Positions 1 to 10,414 of a stretch of DNA of 64,000 bases are shown in pieces (the stretch's first letter is position 1; each line of letters begins with the position of its first letter). The notes beneath the pieces were generated by a model that was not told the origin of the DNA, searched no databases, and saw only the letters and a list, made by a program, of their open reading frames with translations. The stretch is from Heligmosomoides polygyrus polygyrus (taxonomy: Eukaryota > Nematoda > Chromadorea > Rhabditida > Heligmosomidae): assembly GCA_947396885.1 (NCBI GenBank), contig OX377202.1, positions 74,868,643 to 74,932,642 on the forward strand, written 5' to 3'. Position numbers and translations under genes: made by a program.

Positions 1-2753
1 CAGCATGGATTCCTTCTCCGAAAACGTACAGATTGACTTAATGCAATCTTTCACTGGATACGCCACGGTCTTTAATGGTACGTGTTAGGGTGGAGGCACT
101 CACAAAGCGTTTTCGACCCATTCAATAACTTGCAGCAGATACCGGTGTTTGATATCACCTCACCAACTTCAGAGAAAGAGAGCGTTCAATATACCACTGT
201 CGTCCAATTGTAGTCCTCTAGCCTGTTCACAATCTGAAATGTTCACACGATTTCCACCCCTAGGCTTTATCGAGCTCTATGCTTCTATTAATGCAGCCAA
301 TTCCCAGATTCATTTCAGGTCATGCGAGCTATTGTGGTAGACATCCGTTTCATGCAGGACAAATCAATACTATTATAGAATCGGAAGACGTGCCCCTACG
401 TCGGGAAACAAGCGTATTGATTTTGAATACGTGCCACTGACGTCTGCCGTGACCATGGGAAGATCACTAAGGAGATGGTGGAGAAGGGCAGTAAGGAGGG
501 CCCCTAGGATGACCAGGTGAGCGACCAGAAAGGAAAGGAGCAACCTGCAGGACGGGGCAACCAGCAAGAGGAGACCAGGGGCCGCATGCTCGTCTACCCC
601 GAGCCACCCCCGATGAGGGATGGGGTGACCCGGAGCGTCTCCCCGGTATGTTCGTCTCACCCAGCCCCCGTTCGGGGTGAGGCCACGCCCTCCCCGAAGT
701 GGGGAAATCTTCACCAAGCATTGAGTAGGGGGAGAGGCGGAATGGAGCGCTTATTTAGCGATGGAGCGCGTTGTTGTCGAACAGCTGAGATGGAGAACCT
801 AGGCGAAGAGCAGAAAACGATCTGTATTGACCGTGTTTGGGATATAGACATGCTGAACGTGCGCCAGCGATGCATGAAAATGGATTTCCTGCTCTAATTC
901 ACCATCTTTTCTTGGTGTTGAGCTATGTTCTGTATATTATGAGCCATAAAATCGAGCCTTTTCTGTAATTACTCACGGTCTGCTTAGTCTTCAAGGGCTT
1001 GCGGGTTGAAAAGGAATGTGTTCCTGGCAACCATAAAAAAGCCAGTTAAAAAGTGGTACTAAGGTCGTAGTAATTGATGCCCACGCCACATTTCATGCTC
1101 AGAGTGGTTTTCTTGAGATATATCTCTCATATATTTTATTCACTAAAAGCAGGAGTGTATTTTACTCCGGGCGCGTGGTAGCACAGATGAAGGAGGCGTC
1201 GGTTGCCGCGCGCATCCCTATCGAAGGTTAATCGTCCAGGTCTCTCTCCGGCTAAGCAAAGTTTTCATCCCTCGGGGTAAAAGACAAATGGAAAACCGTC
1301 ACTGGGGAGACTTTCTCCCTTTTTGGATCCTTTAAAAGCCATTTTCCAGGTTCTTCGTGCTTATGAGGAAGTTCTTTAAGTTCTTAATCCCACTAAACCG
1401 TTTCCTTGCATTTTCGTATTCATTTTCTCTTTTCCTTCGTACCTGCTAACTGCTATAGGTGGTGAAATGGAAAAGAAGGGTGAAGGGTTGGATGAAATAA
1501 TCGTCTAACAAGGAAAAGTATGAAGAAAATGTTTGAAAAGCGTCAAAGGCAAGTATCAATAGTCTATGCAATAAAAAACGCATGGAAAAGGTACAAAGAA
1601 TGCGAGGAAACTAAGAAGCCATAGGCACCCCATGAAAGGAAGTCTTATTAATAAAGGTTTTCCATTGGACTGAGGGGACTTGTAGTACAGTTGGAGGTGC
1701 CGAAGTCCTTATATGCATCAAAAGTTGACTCAAGGTCGGTTCTAACCTTGGTTAACCAAGCGTTCCATCTCTCCTGCTTTCCTCGTCTCAGGGAAGAGGC
1801 GAGGATGTTTTCATTCACAGCTGAGTGTACAGAAGGAAGCCAGATTATCGAGCGCACCTAAGATTTCGGAATGCAAATTTTCTGCAGTATGGCGTCAAAC
1901 TCCGAGTTTCCCCTCCCCCGGGGAGCCCCGGGAGACGTGCATGCCATCTCGCTCGGGGTGCCCCGGTTCGGGCATTCACCCCGAACCGGGGTGCTCGCTC
2001 GGGGTGCCCCGAACAGGGGAAGACGAGCATACGGCACCAGTAGGAGGTCAAAAGACGAATCAAAGAAGTGGGCCAGGAGTTGGGACCAGGAAGGTGGGGG
2101 AGGGGACTAAAGAGAGATAGGGAAAACCAGTAAAGATGGACCAGTAATTAGATCCAAAAAAGAAGAAATGAGTGAGGAGAACCTGGCGTCCGGATTCGGA
2201 AAACGTTGAGTGTGAGAACGGTTGCGGAGGAGCAACCTGAGGGACATAAGTATTGCGCAATACAAATCAATTACGTCACTGGACGGTAAGGGGAGAACGC
2301 CTGTGATGTAGGTACCGAAGTTGTGAACGGCTTGATGGCGATAAAGTACGCAACGGGTCCACGACTTTGGTGAGTTTGAGCTTTACCGAACTACTGTCCG
2401 TTGATCAGTAATGCTGCAAATTGGCGCGAAGCGCGCGAGTGCGAGACACGCCGTTAGACGTGTCGGATCACTGGTATAGCCATAGTTGATGAGAAGACAT
2501 GGCACATAGTCCTTAAGACAGTTGAGAACGGTAAACAAAAGACAGAATTCTGCCACCTTTTCCGGCTGTTGATTGTGGGAGGCCAGAATGCCTCTACTAA
2601 TTCACATTATTTGTACATTATCATTATTATTTGCAGACCAGACCCTGAGTGGCCTAGGGGCCGCCGAAAGTTTGGTTGAGGACCTAGCCCCCAAATCTCG
2701 AATTTAACTGTTTTCAGGTAGCGAGTCTAGAATTGTAACAGTTTATTACTTTC
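1..2753. other. No recognisable gene; GC-rich hairpin near 1.96-2.0 kb
   Basis: I recognise no gene here. Short reading frames occur on both strands but none carries a known motif, and several overlap in the GC-rich part at 480-720, which suggests composition rather than coding. At about 1,958-1,994 an inverted pair (GCCCCGGTTCGGG and CCCGAACCGGGGTGC) can form a hairpin, inside a stretch with repeated GCTCGGGGTGCCCCG. No splice-framed exon chain was found. Confidence 0.4.
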
Positions 2754-2771
2754 ATAGCTTGTAGAGGAAAA
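2754..2771. repeat. Left target-site duplication of the truncated RTE copy
   Basis: ATAGCTTGTAGAGGAAAA here matches ATAGCATGTAGAGGAAAA at 3,475-3,492 with one mismatch. The pair flanks the truncated RTE copy exactly. Confidence 0.75.
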
Positions 2772-3474
2772 GACAGATAACGTAATGCTTGCAAGCGAAG
2801 AGAAGAGCGAAGTCGAGCGACAAGCGCAAGCTTGGTGCGACCGCTTGGCGATGTTCGGGCTTAAGCTAAACGTCAAAAAACCTGAGTACTTGACGACAGA
2901 CGTAAACGAAGCCGGGTCCATTGAGATAAATGGCACTGCGCTAGTACGAACGTCAAACTTCATGTATCTTGGATCTGCCATTGCGTCTGATGGTAGTATG
3001 ACGTTCGAGGTGAACTCGTGCGTGAGCGCAGCGTTGTCCAAATAGCGCTCGATGACAGGCGTTTTATGCGGAACGCCTTAAATCGAAGATTTATAGAACC
3101 ATCGTCCGACCAGTAGCGATGTATGGAGCTGAGTGCTGGCCTGCAACCAAGGAGGTTGAGACTCGCCTCAGCGTAATGGAAACGCCAGAGGTTTGGTGCC
3201 GCTCCAATTGCTGACAAGTTACGTGAAGCTCGCCTTCGGTGGTATGGCCACGTTCTTCGAGCTAGTGGTGACACTGTTAGGAAGATTGGCCTTAACATAG
3301 ATGTGCCCGGAAAACGGCCTAAAAGGCGGCCGAAGCAGCGTTGGCTTGATACTTTGTGGACCTAAAGGTTGCTGGTATCCATCCCGATCAAGCATTTGAT
3401 CGCGTGAAGTGGCGTCACTACACCAGAATAGCGGACCCCGCCTCGAAGCGGAACAAACGCTGAAGAAGAAGAAG
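2772..3474 (+). pseudogene. 5'-truncated RTE-type retrotransposon copy (3' end of the reverse transcriptase ORF)
   Basis: This is the 3' end of the same family as the 22.2-25.3 kb element. The readable part from about 2,785 begins just after the reverse transcriptase YADD box and continues through WCDRL, KKPEYLTTD and YLGSAIASDG, which match the longer copy nearly residue for residue. Later frames retain pieces such as MYGAECWPATKEVE, with frameshifts near 3,040, 3,190 and 3,370. It ends in CGCTGAAGAAGAAGAAG, the same GAA-repeat tail as the longer copy. Flanking repeats at 2,754-2,771 and 3,475-3,492 (ATAGC, one variable base, TGTAGAGGAAAA) look like a target-site duplication of 18 bases with one mismatch. 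The copy is dead on arrival through 5' truncation, as is typical for LINEs. Confidence 0.88.
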
Positions 3475-3589
3475 ATAGCATGTAGAGGAAAAACGCATGC
3501 ATAGATAACTGTTACCATCCTGCTTGTTTACGTGATATAAATGCTCATTAATTCTTTTATTAAGTGACCTGGTTGTAAGTCCTATATAC

Positions 3590-5070
3590 TCAGGTGTTCC
3601 ACTTCGATCATAACTCAGACAAAGTGGGGTAGGTCTTCTCTGTCAAATAACGCATAAGTCGTACTGCAATCACCCGAGCCAAGAATCGGACAAAGTGGTC
3701 TTGTGCGGAATTTGTGACATCATTATGACGTCACAGGCAAATTTTATAAGAAGCGGAAAAAAGCCGAAAAAATGGGTCATGGTTCGGCTGGTGCTATAGA
3801 GGGGAAATATATTTTTATTATTTTTTTGAGCAAGGTTTCAAGTGGGAAAATCGAGCGAACATGGAAATGACATCAAAATGTACTAGGCCGTCCGAAGTCA
3901 GCCTGTTACACATAAAATTACGGGTTACAATGTTAAATAGCCATAAAAAACAAAAACAAATGGATGTAACACAAAGTAGAACATAGAAATGATGCATACA
4001 CAAAACAGTGCACATGCTGGAAAAACAAAGTCAGGAATACAAGTGAGCACCTAGAAAATGCGACAATTATGCTGCAGGTAGAGCTGAGTCGCGAAAAATT
4101 TGCGGAAAAGGTGCCTTTTAGTGGAGTAACTACTAAGTCGATAAGACATCCATTTTACTTTGTCCTACAAAAGGGGCTTCTATAGATACGAGGTTCAGCA
4201 GCAGCTGAGTGCCGTGCAGCAAAATTTAAGGGTAAACATTGAGGTTAGTTAGGAAAATGATGCGAGGACTGAGTGACGAACATAGACGACTTGACTACAA
4301 ATCGCACCGCACCCAGACAACACCGAGACAGCCGAATTTCTACCAGATCAGCGGCAGAACTCCATGGCACCACAATTCTACACACATCCCACGCCACCTT
4401 ACCACAGAGCAGTTCCAGAAGCAGACCAGCAACGAAACTGGAGAAGACCATTCCCACAGCGCATCCAAAAGCACAGAGCTGAGCATGAGAAGGACTAATA
4501 CATACTTCTCTTCGTCTCTGGAAAGCAGAAACGGAGAGAAGTATGCGTTAGTTTACATAAATTTAGGTAGCAAAACAGCGAGCAGACGTAGCGCTGACGA
4601 CTCGACAATGAACCGCATTGCGCACAGAAAGTGGCGAAGAGAGCAGCACCTGTCCTGCACACAGTTCACGTGTGAGCAGTGCACAGAGCAGTACCACGAG
4701 AAAGAGCAAGAGTCCCGTAGACCGAGGTTGAACAGCAGGAGGTATTAGTTTTGATGAATTTAGCCAGCAAGACAGACCGGACGGACCACAGACGACATGA
4801 CTAGAACCGAATATCAAACAGACAGCACCGAAGCAGGGGCACCACTACTACGCACTACCTCTGCCACAAGACCACAGACAGCCAGACAAGCATGAAATCG
4901 AGTCACGTCGAGCGAAGTGAAAGGCAGAACGTGTTATGTTAGCGAGCAGGAGCGAGCGGAAGGACCACAGATGACACGACGACGAACCCTATCTATCCAG
5001 ACTTCCGCAACATCGAACTAGATTAACCTCAGAAGGATTGCACCTCACGTGCAGTACTAAACAAGTAGAG
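3590..5070 (+). repeat. Dispersed non-coding repeat R1, copy A (carries a CRE-like palindrome)
   Basis: This segment resembles, in the same relative orientation, the minus-strand stretch at 52.1-53.1 kb. Shared landmarks are the TGACGTCA-containing palindrome at 3,713-3,736, the stretch around GCGAAAAATTTGCGG near 4,095, the words GACGAACATAGACGACTTGA near 4,275, and GTTTTGATGAATTTAGCCA near 4,750. A 169-codon reading frame lies at 4,239-4,748, but its charged, low-complexity composition and lack of known motifs do not persuade me that it is a protein. The copy is cut at the right by the LINE at 5.1 kb. I interpret it as part of an inverted duplicate of the 51.5-53.1 kb region. Confidence 0.6.
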
Positions 5071-5084
5071 ATGCATGAGTTGGA

Positions 5085-7880
5085 GTCCACTAGTATCACC
5101 TGCATCACCTGTCGTCCTGTTGATCATCGACTTGCTCGAGCGGGCGCCAGCAGCGTCTCCATTCGTCCCTGTCGCGTACCAGAGCGGTCCTATGGATACT
5201 CCTCGCTCGAGGAACACGAAGAGTGTCATATCGGTCGTTTGGGGCTTTCACGACATCCTGGTGTTCTCTTGACATCCCGCGTAGTCCGCCGATGATGGCT
5301 CTTGTCCGGCCGGTGTCTGCGAATCGCACTGCGTGGCCGGCCCACCTAATTTTCGACGACTCGGCCCATGCAACAGCGTCTCTGATCTTTGAACGTCGGC
5401 GAAGCTCGGAACTCCGGAGACCTTCTCTCACTTGCGTGAGTCGTGTCACTCCGAGCATCGTCCTCTCGATTCCACGCTGCATGACGCTAATCGCTTGTTC
5501 ATCCTGTTTTCGTATAGCCCAGATCTCTGAGGCGTATGATAGGGCAGGAAGAACGGTAGAGTCGAATAGGTGGGCACGGAGTCGGACTTCTTCGTCTTCT
5601 TCGCGACCTCTTCGACGCTCTTGAAAGCTCCCCAAGCTGCTCGTTTCCTCCTGCTCAGCTCTGGCGCTAGATCGTTGGCCATATTGACTTCGCGACCCAG
5701 ATACACATAGCCGGAGCATTCGCAGACGTTCGTTCCGTTGAGCGAGAATATGGCATCAGAGATTCGTCCATTCCTCATGAACATCGTCTTCGTAAGATAC
5801 AGCTGCAGTCCAACGTTCCCACATACACGATCGAAGTCGGCTAGCATTCGCTTCGCCTGGCTGATGCTCGGTGCTATGAGCACGATGTTGTCAGCGAAGC
5901 GATGCCGTTGCCGGCCGTCGACTTTCACTCCCATGTCTTCCCATTCTAGTTCGCGCATGACGTTTTAGAGGGTCGCGCTGAAGAGCTTCGGGGATATGGT
6001 ATCCCCTTGCCGAACCAATCTCTTCATGTCGATGACGACGTCGTTGTAGAATGGAGAGATCTTGGTCGTGAATCAACTGTACAGCTCTCAAATGACTCTG
6101 ATGTACTGAGTAGGGACGCCTTGAGTGAGCAGGGCTTCGAGGACCGCTTCAGTCTCGACGGAGTCGAATGCCTTCTTCGGGTCGACGAACGGCAGATTGT
6201 ACTCTCGAGACACTTCGCGGAGCTTCGTGATGGTGTGTTTGGGGTCGGTCGTGCTGATACCTCTCCGAAATTCTGTTTTTTCGAATGGCTGTCCTTCGCC
6301 CAGCGTTCTGCTAATCCTATTCAGGATGACTCGAGTTGACACCTTGTAGACTGCGGAAAGCAAGCAAATAGGGCGACAGTTGCCAATGTCTGCACGTCTC
6401 CCTTCTTGTACAGCAAGACGGTCTTGCTGGCCTTCCACTGCAACGAAACCTTGCACTCCGACAGGTAGCACGTAAAGAGTCGCGACGTGGCGTTGATGAG
6501 CACCGGCGGGAGGTTCTTCGGGTGTTTGAGTCTGATCCTGTCGGGACCGGGTGTTGTACGACGAGATGGCGTGTCGGAACTCACAAGGGAGAACAGAGGG
6601 GATGACGCATCCATCCTCCGAAAGATGACATGGGGACAGGTGGACGTGGCTGTCGAATAGATCGAAGTAGAAGTCGTGGATGACCTTCTCCATGGTCCTT
6701 CTGGAAGTGTGGTGGTTCCATCAGGACGTCGAAGAGCGGACATCTTGGTCTTAAAGTTAGCGAGGTTCTAGGAGGCATTGCGGATGCTCAGCCCTGCCTC
6801 TGAAGCTTCAGCCAACATTTCCGCCCTTCTCTCCTTAAGATCCTCCTTTATCGCAACTCTGCATAGCTCCGCAAGCTCGGACGTCAGTTGGTAGTTGCCT
6901 GATGCTCGTGCTGCTCCACGCTGGCTTATCAGGTTGAGAGTTTCCGGAGACAAACGACTCTTGGTGGGCTTCAAGCTCTCGGCTCCCTTAGCACTATCGT
7001 GGAGAGGTGCTCGAAGCGGTCGTATTTCTCATCGACGTTGTCCATGACGGCATCTTCCCAAAGGGCGGCAAGAGAGGTGTAGAGGTCCCAGTTGATGGTC
7101 GTCCTGGGATTCCTCTTCTTGGACTTTGCGGCCTTCTCTCCTTGACGCGAAAAAAAGCGAAACCTCGCGCGAAGGAGGCGGTGGTTCTATCCCGTGTGGT
7201 TGCGATTGAAGATGATGTGGTCGATCTCGTTGTGGAACTGGCCACCGGTGGATTCCCAGGTCCAACGTAGGGAGGGAATCTTCTGGAACCGTGAGTTTCC
7301 ATGGATGGTCATGGTCGACATGATAAGCTCAGACAGCCTTCCACCTTGCTCGTTCCTCTCCAATCCATGGGTTCCGATGTGAAGTTCTTCCGGTGACCTT
7401 CGCCGCAAGATCTTGGCGTTGTAGTCGGCGACGATCACCTTGAAAGGTGTGATCTTCTTTACAGAACTTATCCAGCTCCACGTAGAAGGCTTCGACCTCT
7501 TCGTCGTCGTAGTCGGATGTTATGGCATACGCGACGAACACAGTCAAAGCTGGCACCGAGCCACATCGCTTCAGTCGCAGATGTCCGATCCGGCTTGTCG
7601 GAGACTTGGACGAATCTAGATTCATGGCCAAGTGCATGTTGACGAGGACACTAAAGCAGCCCACTTCCCTGATGTCGGATGTTCCGAGGAACAGTTCTTC
7701 TTCGAAATCGTAGTCGGCGTGTAGGGGGTGGTCAGTCCGATGATGTCGTACTTGAGCTTCCTGGCTTGCATCATCAGGTCCTCGACGGATGCTTCCGATA
7801 CAAGCGTGAGGGCGTTCTAAGTCTAGATCGTCATCCTAGTCCTTCTCAATTTGCGCAGCCTGGATAGGACCCGAGATTTT
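5085..7880 (-). pseudogene. Decayed RTE-like LINE (endonuclease plus reverse transcriptase), minus strand
   Basis: Read from right to left, this is a single degenerate endonuclease/reverse transcriptase ORF spread over three frames. Around 7,870-7,330 are fragments of an AP-type endonuclease (SVEDLMMQARKLKYDIIGL, a YNAKI-type motif, RWTWESTGGQFHNEIDHII). Reverse transcriptase follows: YRPICLLSAVYK (short form NCRPICLL) near 6,380, DPKKAFDSVE (motif A) near 6,190, RQGDTISPKLF (motif B) near 6,010, and RFADNIVLIAPS (motif C, FADN instead of FADD) near 5,890. The C-terminal part, with LPALSYASEIWA and RWAGHAVRFAD, ends at about 5,105. Motif-by-motif frameshifts and stops make it inactive. The 3' end shows a short repeat of GGTGATGCAGGTGAT type. 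It belongs to a family different from the 22-25 kb RTE. No target-site duplication was found. Confidence 0.85.
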
Positions 7881-8166
7881 AGCACCCTCTCCGTACTCGT
7901 CCTTCCCATAGCTGCGGAAGGGGGGGGGGCTCTTTCGGGGTCAGGGAAATGAGGCCCTTTAGTGTTGCTGTGTTCGAGTGCAATACAACACGGGTAGCTA
8001 GTCAGACTCTGTCGTGCGAGCGAAGAACTGCTCCCTTCGGACAGCCAGCCAGACTGCCCGAAGGGAGAAGGCCTCGAATCGCCTTACGATGTATTCCCAG
8101 TCTACGAGTTAGAATTCCCCAGAGCAAAATAGAAGAGTAGGCATAAGCTTTTAAAGAGGTTAGGCT

Positions 8167-8640
8167 GAAAAACCAAATTGAGACAAAGCAGAGACGACAC
8201 GAAAACGAACTACATCTCACCCGAGCTCGAAAAAACTGCAGAAGGAGCAGAGGAACACCGAAACTGGAGAAGACCAATCCTACAAAACACAGTAGAATAC
8301 GTGCCTAAGACGCTGTTCCGGAGAGCACCATGGACACAAGTGAATAGCAGTAGGCAGTAGTTTTGAAGATTTTGAGCAGTGCAAGGGAGCAGGCGACTAG
8401 ATCCTGAGCCGAATTCCACACAGACAGCATCGAAGATAGAAGTACCAGTCATACACAAATCCCCTGCCAACAGAGCACAGGGCAGCACCACGGTATAGTT
8501 CCGTTCGAAGAAGAGAATGAGCCAGTCGGAGTCTCGTAGAGTGAAGTAGAACGAGCAAGAGGTGTTAGTTTTGTTGAATTTAGCCACAGACGACTTCTCT
8601 AAGAACCAACTCGCAGAGGGAGAGACAGAGAGAGAGATAG
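8167..8640 (+). repeat. Dispersed repeat R1, copy C
   Basis: The segment shares its right edge (GTTTTGTTGAATTTAGCCAC, then AGACGACTTCTCTAAGAACC) with the minus-strand repeat near 52.1 kb. Its middle carries GAAACTGGAGAAGACCA, also seen at about 4,435 in copy A. Reading frames on either strand are short and unlike known proteins. The repeat lies about 330 bases beyond the stop of the NHL-type pseudogene, the same spacing and orientation as at 51.8-52.1 kb. Confidence 0.6.
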
Positions 8641-8966
8641 ATAAAAGTGAGCCCAGTTTTCCAGCCCATTATACTCAGAAGTTAGCAGTTTAATATAATT
8701 TTTTTTACAAGTTAGCTAGCCCATTCTACTGTAAAGCAAACCTTTGCGGAAAAATATTGGACACACGTCTGAAGAGGGTGCAGCATAATTGTAGATGGTG
8801 AATGTGACAACCGGAAAACAACAACAGCAACAGTAACGCGAGAAAATAATATCACATCATTAAGAACACCATAAACAACATAACAGCAACTCTCGCTGCC
8901 CATAACAACAAAAAGCCCGCCTGCTATCAGCTGCCTTGCTTCCAAGAGCTTCCAGGAGGCGGAGTC

Positions 8967-9213
8967 CTAGTACCAGTCATCTTGTTCGGCCGGCTTCTGG
9001 AGGAAGCGGTAGATATGATACTGGCCACTATAAGCCTCGCGATCGCAAACGGCCATGAACCCGGCGCGTTGATGAACAGTTCACCTGAAATAGATAGATT
9101 TTTCAATAGAACGAAGGGTGTAAACGTTATTCAAAAAATGTCACTTTCTGCGGTTTGTTTTCGTCATCAACCAGTTCGACTTCGTCGACGTGATGGCCGA
9201 ACTGGTCGAATAT
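8967..9213 (-). pseudogene. Two-exon pseudogene copy of the last exons of the NHL-type gene
   Basis: On the minus strand, TTTTTTTCAG precedes ATATTCGACCAGTTCGGC, matching exon 7 of the gene at 51,533-51,614 (IFDQFGHHVDEVELVDDENK against IFDLFGYHVNEVDLVDGNEK). A second TTTCAG precedes a match to the last exon (FMAVCDREAYSG against FMAVCDRKAFSR), ending in TAG at 8,967. Relative to the intact gene, this copy lacks a GT donor after its first exon and has lost one base in the start of the second (GCGCCGGG where the gene has CGTGCCGGC), which shifts the frame. Exons upstream are not recognisable. I see no evidence that it is expressed. Confidence 0.78.
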
Positions 9214-9214
9214 C

Positions 9215-9770
9215 TGAAAAAAATTCGAATATGAAACGACTAAAAAATTTCTCACTTCACTTTTAACCATCAGGCTCAATGCCTCAATGAATCCAATCTC
9301 ACCGGCGAATTTGAAAGTTCGACGTAATCCTCTCAATCAATTCGTCTTCAGAATGCGTTGATGACTACTCATTTTGAAGATCCCCATCCAAACACAACAT
9401 CCCAAAGCATTTCTTCATCGAATCCCACCAAAGGAATTGTTCGCTGCTATTCTTTCGGTCCATTCATTTCAATCCATCAGGAGCCTTCCCGTTCAAGCAC
9501 CCCTCCCAAAGGCAATGCACCAGCAGCAAAACAACAGGAACGAGACATACATACGACGAAGCGAACACATCATCCGAAAACTAAAACGAAAACTACAAAA
9601 AAAAAATAGAAAAAGTACTCACCGAGCGGCCGTGCAGACTCTGTCGCGCCGATCTATAGATGATGCAACCGGCTGCTTCGGCCGCTCCCGCAGCCGCCGG
9701 TGCGCGTGAGGCTGGTTCTGGCGCGGCAACCTTCATTTTATCCATGCCGGGGTGTCCACTATCTAAACCT
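9215..9770. other. No recognisable gene; A-rich and simple sequence
   Basis: Short frames occur but none has a motif. An A-rich tract at about 9,580-9,612 is the only compositional feature I noticed. Confidence 0.4.
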
Positions 9771-9914
9771 CCAGGGGTTGGATTCGTCAACAATTAAACC
9801 TGTGGGAATGCGGGGTACAAAAGATAGAGATAAGGTAAGAGTCAGAGACGCAGGCTTAATCGTGGGTACCTCTACCTCCATACCCACGGGTTAGTCGATG
9901 AGTCCGGCCCCAGG
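9771..9914 (-). mobile_element. MITE family A, copy 1
   Basis: The ends are inverted repeats: CCAGGGGTTGGATTCGTCAA at the left, and the complement of GATGAGTCCGGCCCCAGG at the right. The element of about 144 bases contains no reading frame. A second copy in the opposite orientation lies at 42,996-43,161, with CCTGGGGCCAAATTCATCAA and TTGATGAATCCGGCGCCTGG at its ends. The target duplication is unclear (possibly CCT), so I do not assign a superfamily. Confidence 0.72.
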
Positions 9915-10280
9915 CCTCCCTTGATCCTTCACTAACCTTTCGGCGTTATCACTGCTCAAACTGCCTCGGTTTCAGCTGATCCTAGATTACAGACATCGCC
10001 GAGGGGACTCCTTTTAGCCATTTCCTCAGAGTTATGATCGAAGTGGAACACCTTAGTATTGCATACCACATTTTGTGCATGTTATACAGTAAATAACATT
10101 TTTACTTTTACAGTTACTATTAATACCGAGATTTAGTTTAGAAGCATTACTTGATATACAACTATCTCTGTATGACCTTAGTTTTGAAAAAATTGTTACA
10201 AATATAATAATAATTATACATATTAGATTGGGCTACTTTTGCAGACCAAAATCTAAGCTTATGGCAGGTCTAAACCCTAA

Positions 10281-10414
10281 GGCCCCGTTTATACTTCGAC
10301 GCTGAGCGACGCGACGCCACGTATAGTGGCCATATTGATTGAGCGACGCGATCGATCAATTTGGCCACTTTGCATGCCGTCGCGTCGCTCGGCGTCGGAA
10401 GTATAAACGGGGCC
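10281..10414. mobile_element. TAA-flanked palindromic MITE (Harbinger-like), 134 bp
   Basis: The left end GGCCCCGTTTATACTTCGAC and the complement of the right end, GGCCCCGTTTATACTTCCGA, form terminal inverted repeats that extend inward through GAGCGACGCGACG. TAA occurs directly outside both ends (10,278-10,280 and 10,415-10,417). Three-base TWA target duplications with G-rich termini are typical of PIF/Harbinger-derived MITEs. There is no coding capacity. Confidence 0.82.

Noticed and set aside
149..340. Possible exon near the window start
   Set aside because: No acceptor/donor pair in phase and no recognisable motif.
373..897. Overlapping frames of 84-126 codons on both strands
   Set aside because: Three overlapping open frames on opposite strands in a GC-rich block, none with a motif or splice context; composition explains them.
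3590..3615. Short inverted match to 10,027-10,050 as a possible functional element
   Set aside because: Only about 30 bases, one pair; likely a fragment of a dispersed repeat.
4239..4748. 169-codon plus-strand frame
   Set aside because: It lies in dispersed repeat R1; the 52.5 kb copy is open only in part, and the sequence has no motif.
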